A DNA stretch of 44,831 nt from Janibacter corallicola NBRC 107790 (GCF_001570965.1 NZ_BCSR01000024.1:1-44831), one strand, 5' to 3'. Counted from the first letter of the stretch, positions 16,568 through 25,461 are shown. Notes: generated by a model not told the origin, from the letters alone. Numbers and translations: made by a program.

Positions 16568-18187
16568 TCAGGACACCGCGCGGACCGCACGCACCCGCCA
16601 GCGCCCGTCGTGCCAGGCGAGGACGAGGTCGACCCGCCGGCCGCGTCGGGCCCGGTGACGCTCGCGCCTCCCGTCCTCGTCGCGCAGCTCCCAGGCGGAC
16701 TCGTCCACGACCGCGCGCAGCACGGCCGCGTCCGCGGACCGGTCGTGGAGCCGCGCGGACCGGACCTGCAGGTCGCCCCCGCGGAAGCGGTCCCCTCCCG
16801 TCCGCATCTCCCGCAGCAACACGGCATCGTCCTTCGCCGCGGGCGAGCCGGGCACGCTCAGCCGCTCGAGCAGGCGGGTGTCGAGATCGAGCATCATCTC
16901 TTCGCGCAGCTCGGTCAGGGCCGAGGCCACCTCCTTCGGAGCGTCCGCCACGGCTGCGTGCCGCCCCAGCACCGCGCCGGACCGATCCCCCGCCCCGCCG
17001 GTCCCGACGACGTCCTCGGCCGCCTCCGCCGCGACGTCCGAGGAGTCCCCCTCGGCGGAGGCCAGCTGCTGCCAGGAAACCGCGAGCGCGACGACCACGA
17101 CCAGCCCGACGAGGGCCAGCCAACCGCGGGCGGCGGCGCCCGGGCCGATCGCCCCGAAGCGTCCGGCCCCGTGGCGAGCCGGACCCGACCTGCCACGCCC
17201 CTGCCGTCGCCCGACGGTGAGACGCGCCCACCACCGGCGCCACCACCGCACCCGGACCGGCTCCTCCTCGCTGATCCGGGCGACCAGCTCCCGCTGCCAC
17301 GAGGGCAGGGCGCCGCCCCCTTCGCCCTCACCGAGGCGCAGCCTGCGTGTCAGGCTGCCTGCCACCTCCCCCGACGGACCCATCCGCAGGGGCTGGGGGT
17401 CGGTGACGTCGAAGACGGCCCGCGCCACGTCCTCGGCCTCGGGCCGCTGGTCCGGGTCGCCCACGAGGCACCGCTGGACCAGCCCCACCAGCTCCTCGGT
17501 CGCTGCACCGGCGTCCTCGACGAGGTCCGCGAGGGCGGGCCGTTCGGCGACGTGTCCCGGCGGGGCGCCGGCGAGGCACTGCCAGGCGAGGGCCCCGAGG
17601 GAGTAGACATCGGCCGCGCGGGTCGGGGGGCGACCCTCGAGCACCTCCGGCGCCACGAAGCCCTCCGTACCGTGCACCTCGTCGGGCGCCTCCCCCACGA
17701 GCCGGGCGTAGCCCAGGTCCGAGAGGCAGGGGCGTCCGTTCGACTCCAGCAGCACGTTGCCGGGACTGACGTCGCCGTGGACGATGCCCAGCGCGTGCAG
17801 CCCGGCGAGGGCCCGGGCGATCGGGGCGATGACCGTGACGGTCTCCCCCGCCGAGAGGTGCCCCCGCTCGGCCACGACGCCGGCGAGGCTGCCCCCTTCG
17901 CACAGCTGGAGGACCAGGGCCGTCGCCGGGCCACCCGCGGTCTCCTCGAGGCCGGGCACCTCCTCGAGGGTGAGCGCCTCGTGGAGGGTGAGGACGTGCT
18001 CGGCGGCGGCGTGCTGCAGCAGCGAGTACTCGCGCACCGCCTCCTCGTCGGCCCGACCGGGCAGCAGCTTGACGGCCACGAGCTCCTCGTCACCGGCCCG
18101 CTGCGCGCGCCACACGGTGGCGGTGCCACCGCGGCCGATGCACCGGGTGAGGCGGTAGCCGGGCACCTCGGGAGGGATCTCGTCCAT
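16568..18187 (-). CDS. Membrane-anchored serine/threonine protein kinase (non-RD, no PASTA)
   Basis: 539-aa protein. N-terminal kinase domain (about 10-265): glycine loop GRGGTATVW, ATP-binding Lys40 in VAVKLL, catalytic loop HGDVSPGN with Asp139 but Gly in place of the usual Arg (non-RD), metal-binding Asp157 in DLG rather than DFG, and GTEGFVAPE as the APE motif. A basic juxtamembrane region (about 310-345) leads to one transmembrane helix (about 355-374) and an extracytoplasmic tail of about 165 residues that I do not recognise. The catalytic residues suggest activity independent of activation-loop phosphorylation (inference). Start at ATG 18187 or two codons upstream at 18193. Divergent from lipB. 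Confidence 0.87.
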   Translation of the reverse strand: MDEIPPEVPGYRLTRCIGRGGTATVWRAQRAGDEELVAVKLLPGRADEEAVREYSLLQHAAAEHVLTLHEALTLEEVPGLEETAGGPATALVLQLCEGGSLAGVVAERGHLSAGETVTVIAPIARALAGLHALGIVHGDVSPGNVLLESNGRPCLSDLGYARLVGEAPDEVHGTEGFVAPEVLEGRPPTRAADVYSLGALAWQCLAGAPPGHVAERPALADLVEDAGAATEELVGLVQRCLVGDPDQRPEAEDVARAVFDVTDPQPLRMGPSGEVAGSLTRRLRLGEGEGGGALPSWQRELVARISEEEPVRVRWWRRWWARLTVGRRQGRGRSGPARHGAGRFGAIGPGAAARGWLALVGLVVVVALAVSWQQLASAEGDSSDVAAEAAEDVVGTGGAGDRSGAVLGRHAAVADAPKEVASALTELREEMMLDLDTRLLERLSVPGSPAAKDDAVLLREMRTGGDRFRGGDLQVRSARLHDRSADAAVLRAVVDESAWELRDEDGRRERHRARRGRRVDLVLAWHDGRWRVRAVRAVS

Positions 18188-18246
18188 GCCCATCCACGAT
18201 GGCCCAGTCGCCGCGGAGGTGCTCCTGGTTGTCCACAGGCGCGGCG

Positions 18247-18252
18247 TAGGGT
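18247..18252 (+). promoter_or_regulatory. lipB -10 element
   Basis: TAGGGT lies 7 nt before the lipB ATG with no Shine-Dalgarno sequence between, pointing to a leaderless transcript and fixing the start codon. Confidence 0.6.
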
Positions 18253-18259
18253 GCATCAC

Positions 18260-18922
18260 ATGCGTTTCGAGGAGCTCGGCTTCGCCCCGGACACCGTCGA
18301 CTACCTGACGGCCTGGGAGTACCAGAAGAAGGTCCATGCGGCCGTCGTCGCCGGTGAGCTGGAGGACACCACCCTCCTGCTCGAGCACACCGCGGTCTAC
18401 ACGGCGGGCAAGCGGACCGAGCCCCACGAGCGGCCCTTCGACGGCACCCCGGTCGTCGACGTCGACCGCGGCGGGAAGATCACCTGGCACGGACCGGGCC
18501 AGCTGGTCGGCTACCCGATCGCGCACCTGCCCGGCCGGCGAGACGTCATCGCCCACGTGCGGCGCCTCGAGGAGATGATGATCCGGGTCGCGGCGGACGT
18601 CGGCGTCACCGCCACCCGCGTGCCCGGCCGCTCCGGCATCTGGGTCCCCGGCACCGACGGGGCCCGGGACCGCAAGCTCGGCCAGATCGGCATCCGGGTC
18701 AGCCGTGACGTCGCGATGCACGGCTTCAGCCTCAACGTGGACTGCGACCTCTCCTGGACACAGGCCATCGTCCCCTGCGGCATCCCCGACGCGGACGTCT
18801 CGACCCTCGCCCTGGAGACCGGACGGCCCATCACCGTCACCGACGTCCTCCCGGCCGCCAGGGCCCACCTGCTCGAGGTGATGACCGAGGACCTGCCCCT
18901 GACGAAGGGTGCCCCGGCCTGA
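18260..18922 (+). CDS. lipB: Lipoyl(octanoyl) transferase
   Basis: 220-aa octanoyl-ACP:protein N-octanoyltransferase, the first step of endogenous protein lipoylation; it supplies the E2 lipoyl domains and GcvH. Clear motifs: DRGGKITWHGPGQLVGYPI (residues 69-87), the catalytic Lys139 in RKLGQIGIRVSRDVAMHGFSLN and the catalytic Cys173 in VPCGIPDADVSTL. It is embedded in a much longer open frame from 15881, but homology starts at MRFEELGF. The ATG is 7 nt after TAGGGT. Its partner lipA is 3 kb downstream, separated by two acyltransferase genes. Confidence 0.96.
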   Translation: MRFEELGFAPDTVDYLTAWEYQKKVHAAVVAGELEDTTLLLEHTAVYTAGKRTEPHERPFDGTPVVDVDRGGKITWHGPGQLVGYPIAHLPGRRDVIAHVRRLEEMMIRVAADVGVTATRVPGRSGIWVPGTDGARDRKLGQIGIRVSRDVAMHGFSLNVDCDLSWTQAIVPCGIPDADVSTLALETGRPITVTDVLPAARAHLLEVMTEDLPLTKGAPA

Positions 18923-18990
18923 CCCGAGGCCCGGCCGTGGCCCCCGACACCCCGGCCCCACGCGCATTCGCCGCGAAGATCACGCTCCGG

Positions 18991-18996
18991 TAACGT
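18991..18996 (+). promoter_or_regulatory. Putative -10 element of the acyltransferase transcript
   Basis: TAACGT lies 18 nt before a 10-codon reading frame and 50 nt before the OafA-like acyltransferase start. No clear -35 was found. Confidence 0.35.
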
Positions 18997-19013
18997 TCGG
19001 ACCCTCGACGGTC

Positions 19014-19046
19014 ATGACACACACGACGGAAGACCTCGCCCTCTGA
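19014..19046 (+). CDS. Possible 10-codon leader peptide before the acyltransferase
   Basis: ATG 19014 opens MTHTTEDLAL and stops at 19044-19046. Its TGA overlaps the acyltransferase ATG by one base (TGATG). No strong ribosome-binding site precedes it. It could couple translation to the downstream gene, or be chance. Confidence 0.3.
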   Translation: MTHTTEDLAL

Positions 19047-21163
19047 TGACGACCAGCGCAGCACCCACCGCGGCCCCGAAGGCCCCCTCGAAGCAGGAGG
19101 CCCGATCGGGAGGGCTCCGCAAGGACATCCAGGGGCTCCGGGCGGTGGCCGTCACCCTCGTGGTGGTCTACCACCTCTGGCCGGACGCACTGACCGGCGG
19201 ATACATCGGCGTCGACGTCTTCCTCGTCATCTCCGGGTACCTGATCACCTCCCACCTGCTCAAGAGGCCCCCGCGCTCCGGCCGGGAGCTCGGCACGTTC
19301 TGGGGGCGTCGGATCCGCCGGCTCCTCCCCGCGGCCTTCACCGTCCTGGCCACGACCGCCGTCGCCCTCCGGCTCGTGGCGCCGAGCACCATGTGGGCGG
19401 AGATGTCGCAACAGATCATCGCCGCGACGCTCTACGTGCAGAACTGGGCGCTGGCCCTCAGCTCGGTCAGCTACATGGAGGGTTCCGGGACCAGCCCGGT
19501 CCAGCACTTCTGGTCGCTCTCGGTCGAGGAGCAGTTCTACCTCTTCTGGCCGCTGCTCGTCTTCGGCGTCGCCTGGTTCGTCGCCCGCCGCTCCGGCCGA
19601 ACTGCCGAGGGGTCGGCCGACCTGGCCACCGTGCGCCTGACGCGCACGATGATCCTCCTGGTCGTCCTGCTCTCCCTCGCCGCCTCGGTCTGGGCGACCA
19701 CCTACGAGCCCGCGGCCGCCTACTTCGTCACCCCGGTGCGGATGTGGGAACTCGCCCTCGGTGGTCTCGTGGCCACCTTCGCCCCACTCGCCCAGAAGCG
19801 GGCCGACGGCCCGCTGGGGGTGGGCCTCGCGTGGGTCGGGATGGCGGGCATCCTCACGGCGGCCTGGTGGTTCACCTCCGCGACCCCCTTCCCCGGCTAC
19901 GCCGCACTGCTGCCCGTCGTCGGCGCCGCCCTGGTCATCCTGGCCGCATCGAACAGCTCCTTCTCCCCGACCGTCCTGCTGCGCAACCGGCCGGTGCAGT
20001 GGCTCGGTGACGTCTCCTACTCCGTCTACCTGTGGCACTGGCCGATGATCGCGCTGCTGCCCTTCGTCAGCCACGGGAGCCTGGGCATCATCGACAAGAG
20101 CGCCATCATCGTGGCGACCCTCGTCCTCGCCGGCCTCTCCAAGGTCTACATCGAGGACCGCTTCCGCTCCCCCAAGCCGGGCACCCCCCTTCGCCGCAGC
20201 TACCAGCTCGCCGGGATCGGCATGGTCCTCGTCGTGCTGCTGGCCGCCATGCAGTGGTCCGAGGCCGAGCTGCGCAAGGAGTCGGCCAAGAAGGAGCTGG
20301 CGGCCGTGGAGGAGGCCACGACCCCCTGCCTCGGCGCCGCCACCCTCGTCAAGGACGACTGCAAGGAGGGGGACGCCGGCGGGAAGATCGTGCCCAAGCC
20401 GGAGCTGGCCCGGCAGGACAAGGCGGACATCGACGAGGAGAAGTGCTTCCCGGAGGGACGGTACGACCAGCGGCTGAGCTGCTCCTTCGGCTCCGGGGAC
20501 ACCAGGATCGCCCTCGTCGGCAACTCCCACGCCCGCCACTGGCTCCCGGCGCTGCGCAAGCTCGCCGAAAAGCGGGACTGGACGATCGACACCTACATCA
20601 TCTCCACGTGCACCGCGTCCGACGCCGAGACGGCCTTCAACACCAGCAAGAAGACCAAGGACTGCCACGCGTGGGGTCAGTGGGCCCAGGAGCAGACGAA
20701 GGGGGACAAGTACGACCTGGTCATCACCTCCGAGCGTCAGTCCAAGCCCGTCAAGGGCCACTCCCTGGCGGACAGCGGCCCCGCGGCCACCAAGGGCTAC
20801 GAGAGCTACCTGCAGCGCTGGGCAGACGCCGGCACCAACGTGCTCGCGATCAAGGACCCCGCCTACCCCGGCATCGACGTCCCCAAGTGCGTGGCCGAGA
20901 ACCCGGACGACCCCGACGCCTGCTCCGGGTCGCGCAAGGACTGGCGGATCCAGAAGGACCCGCTCATCGAAGCCGCGAAGAAGGTCGACGACAAGAACAT
21001 CGCGACCGTCAGCTACGACGACCTCGTCTGCGACACCAACCAGTGCCGCGGCGTCAACGGCGGCGTGCTCACCTACTACGACGCGTCCCACCTGACCGCC
21101 ACGTACGTCAAGACGATGGCCCCGTACATGGCCAAGCCGATTGAGAAGGCCCTCCAGAGCTGA
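19046..21163 (+). CDS. OafA/YrhL-type acyltransferase 3 fused to SGNH domain
   Basis: 705-aa integral membrane acyltransferase that probably O-acetylates an extracytoplasmic polysaccharide or peptidoglycan. The N-terminal acyltransferase-3 domain (about 25-385) has the hallmark DIQGLRAVAVTLVVVYHL with the active-site His, then GGYIGVDVFLVISGYLI and SVEEQFYLFWPLL, within about ten transmembrane helices. The extracytoplasmic C-terminal half is an SGNH hydrolase-like domain with VGNSHARHWLPAL and a DASHLTATY Asp-His box. This fusion is typical of actinobacterial OafA proteins. It starts on the stop codon of a tiny leader frame. Convergent with the Maa-like gene. Target polymer unknown. Confidence 0.92.
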   Translation: MTTSAAPTAAPKAPSKQEARSGGLRKDIQGLRAVAVTLVVVYHLWPDALTGGYIGVDVFLVISGYLITSHLLKRPPRSGRELGTFWGRRIRRLLPAAFTVLATTAVALRLVAPSTMWAEMSQQIIAATLYVQNWALALSSVSYMEGSGTSPVQHFWSLSVEEQFYLFWPLLVFGVAWFVARRSGRTAEGSADLATVRLTRTMILLVVLLSLAASVWATTYEPAAAYFVTPVRMWELALGGLVATFAPLAQKRADGPLGVGLAWVGMAGILTAAWWFTSATPFPGYAALLPVVGAALVILAASNSSFSPTVLLRNRPVQWLGDVSYSVYLWHWPMIALLPFVSHGSLGIIDKSAIIVATLVLAGLSKVYIEDRFRSPKPGTPLRRSYQLAGIGMVLVVLLAAMQWSEAELRKESAKKELAAVEEATTPCLGAATLVKDDCKEGDAGGKIVPKPELARQDKADIDEEKCFPEGRYDQRLSCSFGSGDTRIALVGNSHARHWLPALRKLAEKRDWTIDTYIISTCTASDAETAFNTSKKTKDCHAWGQWAQEQTKGDKYDLVITSERQSKPVKGHSLADSGPAATKGYESYLQRWADAGTNVLAIKDPAYPGIDVPKCVAENPDDPDACSGSRKDWRIQKDPLIEAAKKVDDKNIATVSYDDLVCDTNQCRGVNGGVLTYYDASHLTATYVKTMAPYMAKPIEKALQS

Positions 21164-21192
21164 CCCCGAGTGGGGACACCGCCGGGACGGTG
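21164..21192. terminator. Two small hairpins between convergent acyltransferase genes
   Basis: CCCC-GAGT-GGGG (21164-21175), immediately after the stop, and CACCG/CGGTG (21177-21192) fill the 33-bp convergent spacer. Confidence 0.45.
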
Positions 21193-21196
21193 CCGG

Positions 21197-21766
21197 TCAG
21201 TCAGTGACGGACCGGACCACCCGGGCGGGCGAGCCGACCACCACGGCTCCCTCCGGAACGTCCTCGATCACCACCGACCCCGCGGCGACCACGGCGTCCT
21301 CGCCGATGGTCACGCCCTTGAGCACGGTGACGTTGGCCCCGATCCACACGTTGCGCCCGATGGTGATCGGGGCCGGGTGCATGTCGGCCCGGCGCACCGG
21401 GTTGATGTCGTGGTCGAGCGTGGCCAGGACGGTGTTGTGGCCGATGAGGGTGTCGTCGCCGATCCTGATGCCGCCCTGGTCCTGGAAGCGGCAACCGGAG
21501 TTGATGAAGACGTGCTGGCCGAGCCTGATGTTCCTGCCGAAGTCGGCGGTGAAGGGCGGGAAGAGCGTCACCGTCTCGTGAACCGCCCGGCCGGTCAGTC
21601 TGGCGAGGAGCTCACGCACCTTGTGCGGCTCGTGGTACCCGCCGTTGAGCTCGGCGGTGACGCGCATCGCGTCCTGGCTGGCTCGGTGCATGACCGCGTG
21701 CAGCGGCGAACCGCCGGGGATGGTCCGGCCGGCCTCCAGCTCGGTGATCAGGTCCTGCAGGTCCAT
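21197..21766 (-). CDS. Maltose/galactoside O-acetyltransferase-like hexapeptide-repeat enzyme
   Basis: 189-aa left-handed beta-helix acetyltransferase of the LacA/Maa type, which moves acetyl from acetyl-CoA to a sugar hydroxyl. A short helical N-terminus ([16 protein letters not shown]...) precedes hexapeptide repeats. [42 protein letters not shown] (catalytic His) and [34 protein letters not shown] are typical. ATG 21766 has a strong GGAGGAG five bases upstream, so the longer open frame is not used. It lies opposite the OafA-like gene, and both acylate carbohydrates; the acceptor is unknown. Confidence 0.88.
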   Translation of the reverse strand: MDLQDLITELEAGRTIPGGSPLHAVMHRASQDAMRVTAELNGGYHEPHKVRELLARLTGRAVHETVTLFPPFTADFGRNIRLGQHVFINSGCRFQDQGGIRIGDDTLIGHNTVLATLDHDINPVRRADMHPAPITIGRNVWIGANVTVLKGVTIGEDAVVAAGSVVIEDVPEGAVVVGSPARVVRSVTD

Positions 21767-21857
21767 GGGTGCTCCTCCGGTCGCGGTGGCCTCCCATCCT
21801 CCCACCCCGTCGGGCCACCTCCGCCCTGATGGTGGCCGCCGGGACATCGAGGCCGGG

Positions 21858-21868
21858 GCGTACGCTGG
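21858..21868 (+). promoter_or_regulatory. lipA promoter element GCGTACGCTGG
   Basis: Same 11-mer as before lpd (12238-12248), with TACGCT as the -10 and palindromic GCGTACGC. A leader of about 45 nt follows, with AGGAGAG before the TTG start. Confidence 0.45.
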
Positions 21869-21918
21869 AGGGTGAGCCCGGCCACCCTCCGGGCTGCCCC
21901 GGACCCAGGAGAGCTGCG

Positions 21919-22953
21919 TTGACCGTCGCACCCGAAGGACGTCGTCTGCTGCGCGTCGAGGCGCGCAACGCCGAGACCCCCATCGAGCGCAAACCGGAAT
22001 GGATCCGGACCACGGCGAAGATGGGCCCGGAGTACAACGCGATGAAGGGCCGCGTGAGCGGCTCCGGCCTGCACACCGTGTGCCAGGAGGCCGGCTGCCC
22101 CAACATCTTCGAGTGCTGGGAGGACCGCGAGGCGACCTTCCTCATCGGGGGTGACGTGTGCACCCGCCGCTGCGACTTCTGCGACATCGCCACCGGCCGC
22201 CCGACCGTGCTCGACATGGACGAGCCGCGGCGCGTCGCCGAGTCCGTCCAGGAGATGGGGCTGCGCTACTCGACGGTGACCGGTGTCGCGCGCGACGACC
22301 AGCCCGACGGGGCCGCCCGGCTCTATGCCGAGACGATCCGCGCGATCCACCGACTCAACCCGAACACCGGCGTGGAGATCCTCCCGCCCGACTTCGGGGC
22401 CAAGCCCGAGCTCGTCCAGCAGGTCTTCGACGCCGAGCCGGAGGTCTTCGCCCACAACCTGGAGACCGTGCCGCGGATCTTCAAGCAGATCCGCCCGGCC
22501 TTCACCTACGACAAGTCCCTCAAGGTCCTGTCCATGGCCCGCGAGGCCGGCCTGGTGACCAAGTCCAACCTCATCCTCGGGATGGGCGAGGAGGAGCACG
22601 AGGTCGAGCAGGCGATCCGCGACCTCGTCGACGCCGGCTGCGACATCCTCACCGTCACCCAGTACCTGCGCCCCTCGAAGCTGCACCACCCCATCGACCG
22701 GTGGGTCAAGCCCGAGGAGTTCGTGCACTGGAAGAAGGTCGGCGAGGAGATCGGCCTCAAGGGGGTCATGGCCGGGCCGCTCGTGCGCTCCAGCTACCGC
22801 GCCGGCCGGCTCTACGCGACGGCCATGCGCAAGTGGGGCCGCCCGATCCCCGAGAACCTCTCCCACCTGAACGAGGCCATCGACGAGCCCGCCCGCCAGG
22901 AGGCCACCTCGCTGCTGGCCCGGGCGCGGCCCGCCACCGGCACCGACGGCTGA
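21919..22953 (+). CDS. lipA: Lipoyl synthase
   Basis: 344-aa radical SAM enzyme that inserts two sulfurs into octanoylated lipoyl domains. Both [4Fe-4S] sites are intact: Cys55/Cys60/Cys66 for the sacrificial auxiliary cluster ([12 protein letters not shown]) and Cys81/Cys85/Cys88 for the SAM cluster (CTRRCDFC). [16 protein letters not shown] and the C-terminal [11 protein letters not shown] Arg-Ser-Ser-Tyr motif are also family hallmarks. A TTG start at 21919 is inferred from AGGAGAG (21907-21913) and the usual N-terminus ([28 protein letters not shown]). The following DUF4191 gene has its own -10 element. Confidence 0.97.
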   Translation: MTVAPEGRRLLRVEARNAETPIERKPEWIRTTAKMGPEYNAMKGRVSGSGLHTVCQEAGCPNIFECWEDREATFLIGGDVCTRRCDFCDIATGRPTVLDMDEPRRVAESVQEMGLRYSTVTGVARDDQPDGAARLYAETIRAIHRLNPNTGVEILPPDFGAKPELVQQVFDAEPEVFAHNLETVPRIFKQIRPAFTYDKSLKVLSMAREAGLVTKSNLILGMGEEEHEVEQAIRDLVDAGCDILTVTQYLRPSKLHHPIDRWVKPEEFVHWKKVGEEIGLKGVMAGPLVRSSYRAGRLYATAMRKWGRPIPENLSHLNEAIDEPARQEATSLLARARPATGTDG

Positions 22954-22989
22954 TCGTCGGCCGCCAGAGACCATCTAGGATCTTCCCTC

Positions 22990-23721
22990 ATGGCCACCCC
23001 CGACAAGAACACCAAGACCAAATCGAAGAAGAAGCGCACCAACCCCTTCAAGCGGGTCCTCGAGGTCTACCGCCAGGTCAAGCAGATCGACCCGCTCGTG
23101 GGCCGCTGGATGCTGCTCGCCTTCGTCGTGGTGCTCGCCGTCGGGGCGATCATCGGCCTGATCTTCGGTCACGTCCTCTACAGCCTCCTCGTGGCGATCC
23201 CGGCCGGCCTGCTGGCCGCCACCGTCGTGATGTCGCGAAGGGGGGAACGCGCCGCCTTCGCGCAGATGGAGGGCCAGCGCGGCGCGACGCTCGGTGGCCT
23301 GTCCTCCCTTCGCCGCGGGTGGTACTACGACCAGGAGCCCATCGCGGCCGACGCGACGAAGCCGAGCGAGCTGCAGACCTCCGCGGTCCTCTTCCGCGCG
23401 GTCGGGCGCCCCGGCGTCGTCCTCTTCGGTGAGGGCCCCACGGCCCGGGCCCACCGGCTCATGGCCAAGGAGAAGAAGCGGCTGAACAAGGTCGTGCCCG
23501 GAGTGCCGGTGCACACGTACATCGTCGGCAGCGGTGAGGGCGAGCTCGCGCCGCGCAAGATCCGGATGACGCTGACCCGGCTGCGTCCCGAGCTGAGCAA
23601 GCAGGAGATGTCGGTCGTCAACAAGCGGCTGAAGTCCCTCCCCGGCATGCGCCAGAGCGTGCCCGCCGGCGTGGACCCGACGAAGGTGCGCATGGACCGC
23701 AAGGCCATGCGGGGCAAGTGA
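22990..23721 (+). CDS. DUF4191 integral membrane protein
   Basis: 243-aa actinobacterial DUF4191 protein, a family of unknown function that usually sits directly after lipA. A Lys-rich cytosolic N-terminus (1-28) is followed by two transmembrane helices (about 40-58 and 62-80) and a soluble C-terminal part with GRPGVVLFGEGPTARAHRLMAKEKKRLNKVVPG. ATG 22990 lies 8 nt after TAGGAT (22976-22981). Its last codons overlap the start of the M18 aminopeptidase (GTGA at 23718-23721), so those two genes are translationally coupled. Confidence 0.88.
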   Translation: MATPDKNTKTKSKKKRTNPFKRVLEVYRQVKQIDPLVGRWMLLAFVVVLAVGAIIGLIFGHVLYSLLVAIPAGLLAATVVMSRRGERAAFAQMEGQRGATLGGLSSLRRGWYYDQEPIAADATKPSELQTSAVLFRAVGRPGVVLFGEGPTARAHRLMAKEKKRLNKVVPGVPVHTYIVGSGEGELAPRKIRMTLTRLRPELSKQEMSVVNKRLKSLPGMRQSVPAGVDPTKVRMDRKAMRGK

Positions 23722-24983
23722 TCGCCCACGCCGAGGACCTCGCCGACTTCGTCGAGGCCTCCCCCTCCAGCCACCACGCCGCCGCCGAGATCGCCCGCCG
23801 CCTGCGGGAGGTCGGCTTCACCGAGCTGTCCGAGACCGCGGACTGGCCGAGCACGCCGGGGCGCTACCTCGTCGTGCGCGACGGCGCGGTCATCGCCTGG
23901 GTGCTGCCCTCCGCCGCCACCGCGACGACGCCGGTGCGCATCTTCGGGGCGCACTCCGACTCCCCCGGCTTCAAGCTCAAGCCGCAGCCGACCACCGGCA
24001 GCCACGGTTGGCTGCAGGCCGGCGTCGAGGTCTACGGCGGGCCCCTGCTGAACTCCTGGCTGGACCGCGAGCTGCGCCTCGCCGGCCGGCTCGTCCTCGA
24101 GGACGGCACCGAGGTGCTCGCCGACTCCGGTCCGCTGCTGCGGCTGCCGCTGCTCGCGATCCACCTGGACCGCTCGGCCAACGAGAACTTCTCCCTGGAC
24201 AAGCAGAGCCAGACCCAGCCGGTCTGGGGCATCGGGACCCCCGAGTCCGCCGACCTGCTCGGCGAGCTCGCCGGCGCCGCGGGCGTCGACGCCTCCCGGA
24301 TCCGCGGCTACGACCTCGTCACCGCGGACTCCGCCCGCGGCACCGTCTTCGGACGCGAGGACGCCTTCTTCGCGGCCGGACGACTGGACGACCTGGCCAG
24401 CGCGCACGCCGGCACCCTCGCCCTCGCCGCGGTCGGTGAGGACGTCGCGGCCGACCACATCCCGGTGCTCGCCGTCTTCGACCACGAGGAGGTCGGCTCG
24501 GCGACCCGTTCCGGCGCAGCCGGCCCCTTCCTCGAGGACGTGCTCGAGCGCATCGGGCTGGCCCTCGGCGCCGACCGGGGCGAGCGGATGCGGGCGCACG
24601 CCGTCTCCTGGTGCGTCTCCAGCGACGTCGGCCACTCGGTGCACCCGAACTACGCCGGCCGGCACGACCCGCAGGTGCAGCCGGTGCTCGGCTCGGGGCC
24701 GATCCTGAAGATCAACGCCAACCAGCGCTACGCGACCGACGGTGTCGGCGCCGCCGCGTGGCACGGCTGGTGCGACGCGGCCGGGGTGACCAGCCAGGAG
24801 TTCGTCTCGAACAACACTGTGCCGTGCGGCTCGACGATCGGCCCGATCACCGCAACGCGGCTGGGCGTGCGCACCATCGACGTCGGGATCCCGATCCTCT
24901 CGATGCACTCGGCGAGGGAGCTCGCCGGCACGAGCGACCTGCTCGACCTGCGGCGGGTGGCGGAGGCCTTCCTGCGCGGCTGA
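23718..24983 (+). CDS. M18-family aminopeptidase
   Basis: 421-aa zinc aminopeptidase of the M18 (aspartyl aminopeptidase/ApeB) family, a dodecameric cytosolic enzyme. Blocks: DFVEASPSSHHAAAEIARRL at the N-terminus, IFGAHSDSPGFKLKP (first metal His-x-Asp), GREDAFFAAGRLDDLASAHA (bridging Asp), VFDHEEVGSATRSGAAGP (catalytic Glu and metal Glu) and the C-terminal ILSMHSARELAGTSDL (last metal His). GTG 23718 overlaps the DUF4191 stop by four bases. Convergent with the RDD gene 15 bp away. Confidence 0.93.
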   Translation: MIAHAEDLADFVEASPSSHHAAAEIARRLREVGFTELSETADWPSTPGRYLVVRDGAVIAWVLPSAATATTPVRIFGAHSDSPGFKLKPQPTTGSHGWLQAGVEVYGGPLLNSWLDRELRLAGRLVLEDGTEVLADSGPLLRLPLLAIHLDRSANENFSLDKQSQTQPVWGIGTPESADLLGELAGAAGVDASRIRGYDLVTADSARGTVFGREDAFFAAGRLDDLASAHAGTLALAAVGEDVAADHIPVLAVFDHEEVGSATRSGAAGPFLEDVLERIGLALGADRGERMRAHAVSWCVSSDVGHSVHPNYAGRHDPQVQPVLGSGPILKINANQRYATDGVGAAAWHGWCDAAGVTSQEFVSNNTVPCGSTIGPITATRLGVRTIDVGIPILSMHSARELAGTSDLLDLRRVAEAFLRG

Positions 24984-24998
24984 GCCCGGCCGCGGCTG

Positions 24999-25403
24999 CT
25001 ACCGCACCCGGATGATCGTCGTCCCGGCGAGCACGTCGTGCAGGCCACGACCGTCCGCGCCGACGACGAGCGGCGGGATGACGAGGCACAGCAGCACCGC
25101 CCGCACCAGGGCGCGCCCGGGCGTGACCCACTCCCCCTGCAGCGGCACCACCCGCAGCCGGAGCAGCCGGTGGCCCAGGCCGGCGCCGCCCAGGCTGACC
25201 CCGATGACCTGCTCGAGCAGCAGGATGCCGAGCGGGGCGAAGGAGTGGGCCGCCGGCCCCAGGTCCACGACCGCGGCCAGCAGTCCGTAGGCGATCGCCA
25301 CGCAGGCGATCCAGTCGATGAGCAGGGCGAGGAGGCGGGGGCCGAAGGGGGCGACGTGTCCCCCTTCGCCGGTGGCCGGGGTGGACTGGCGCTGGCTGGT
25401 CAC
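24999..25403 (-). CDS. RDD-family membrane protein
   Basis: 134-aa RDD-domain protein. It starts with a hydrophilic N-terminus, then [23 protein letters not shown] carrying the family's Arg and Asp in the first membrane segment, a second segment ([31 protein letters not shown]) and a third ([15 protein letters not shown]). The family is of unknown function, with some members linked to ion transport, and an RDD gene next to glnA is common in actinobacteria. GTG 25403 is exactly 7 nt after TAGGGT (plus 25411-25416). Two facing copies of the window's repeated nonamer form a hairpin in its first codons (25343-25368). Confidence 0.85.
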   Translation of the reverse strand: MTSQRQSTPATGEGGHVAPFGPRLLALLIDWIACVAIAYGLLAAVVDLGPAAHSFAPLGILLLEQVIGVSLGGAGLGHRLLRLRVVPLQGEWVTPGRALVRAVLLCLVIPPLVVGADGRGLHDVLAGTTIIRVR

Positions 25404-25461
25404 CTCCCAGACCCTATGTGCTCATCGGTGACCGGCGGACACCGCCGCCGGCCGCGCTCGG

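Noticed and set aside
15881-18259. Long plus-strand frame (from 15881) leading into lipB
   Set aside because: The part before 18260 is out of frame with the epimerase and antisense to the kinase; lipB homology and its -10 element start at 18260.
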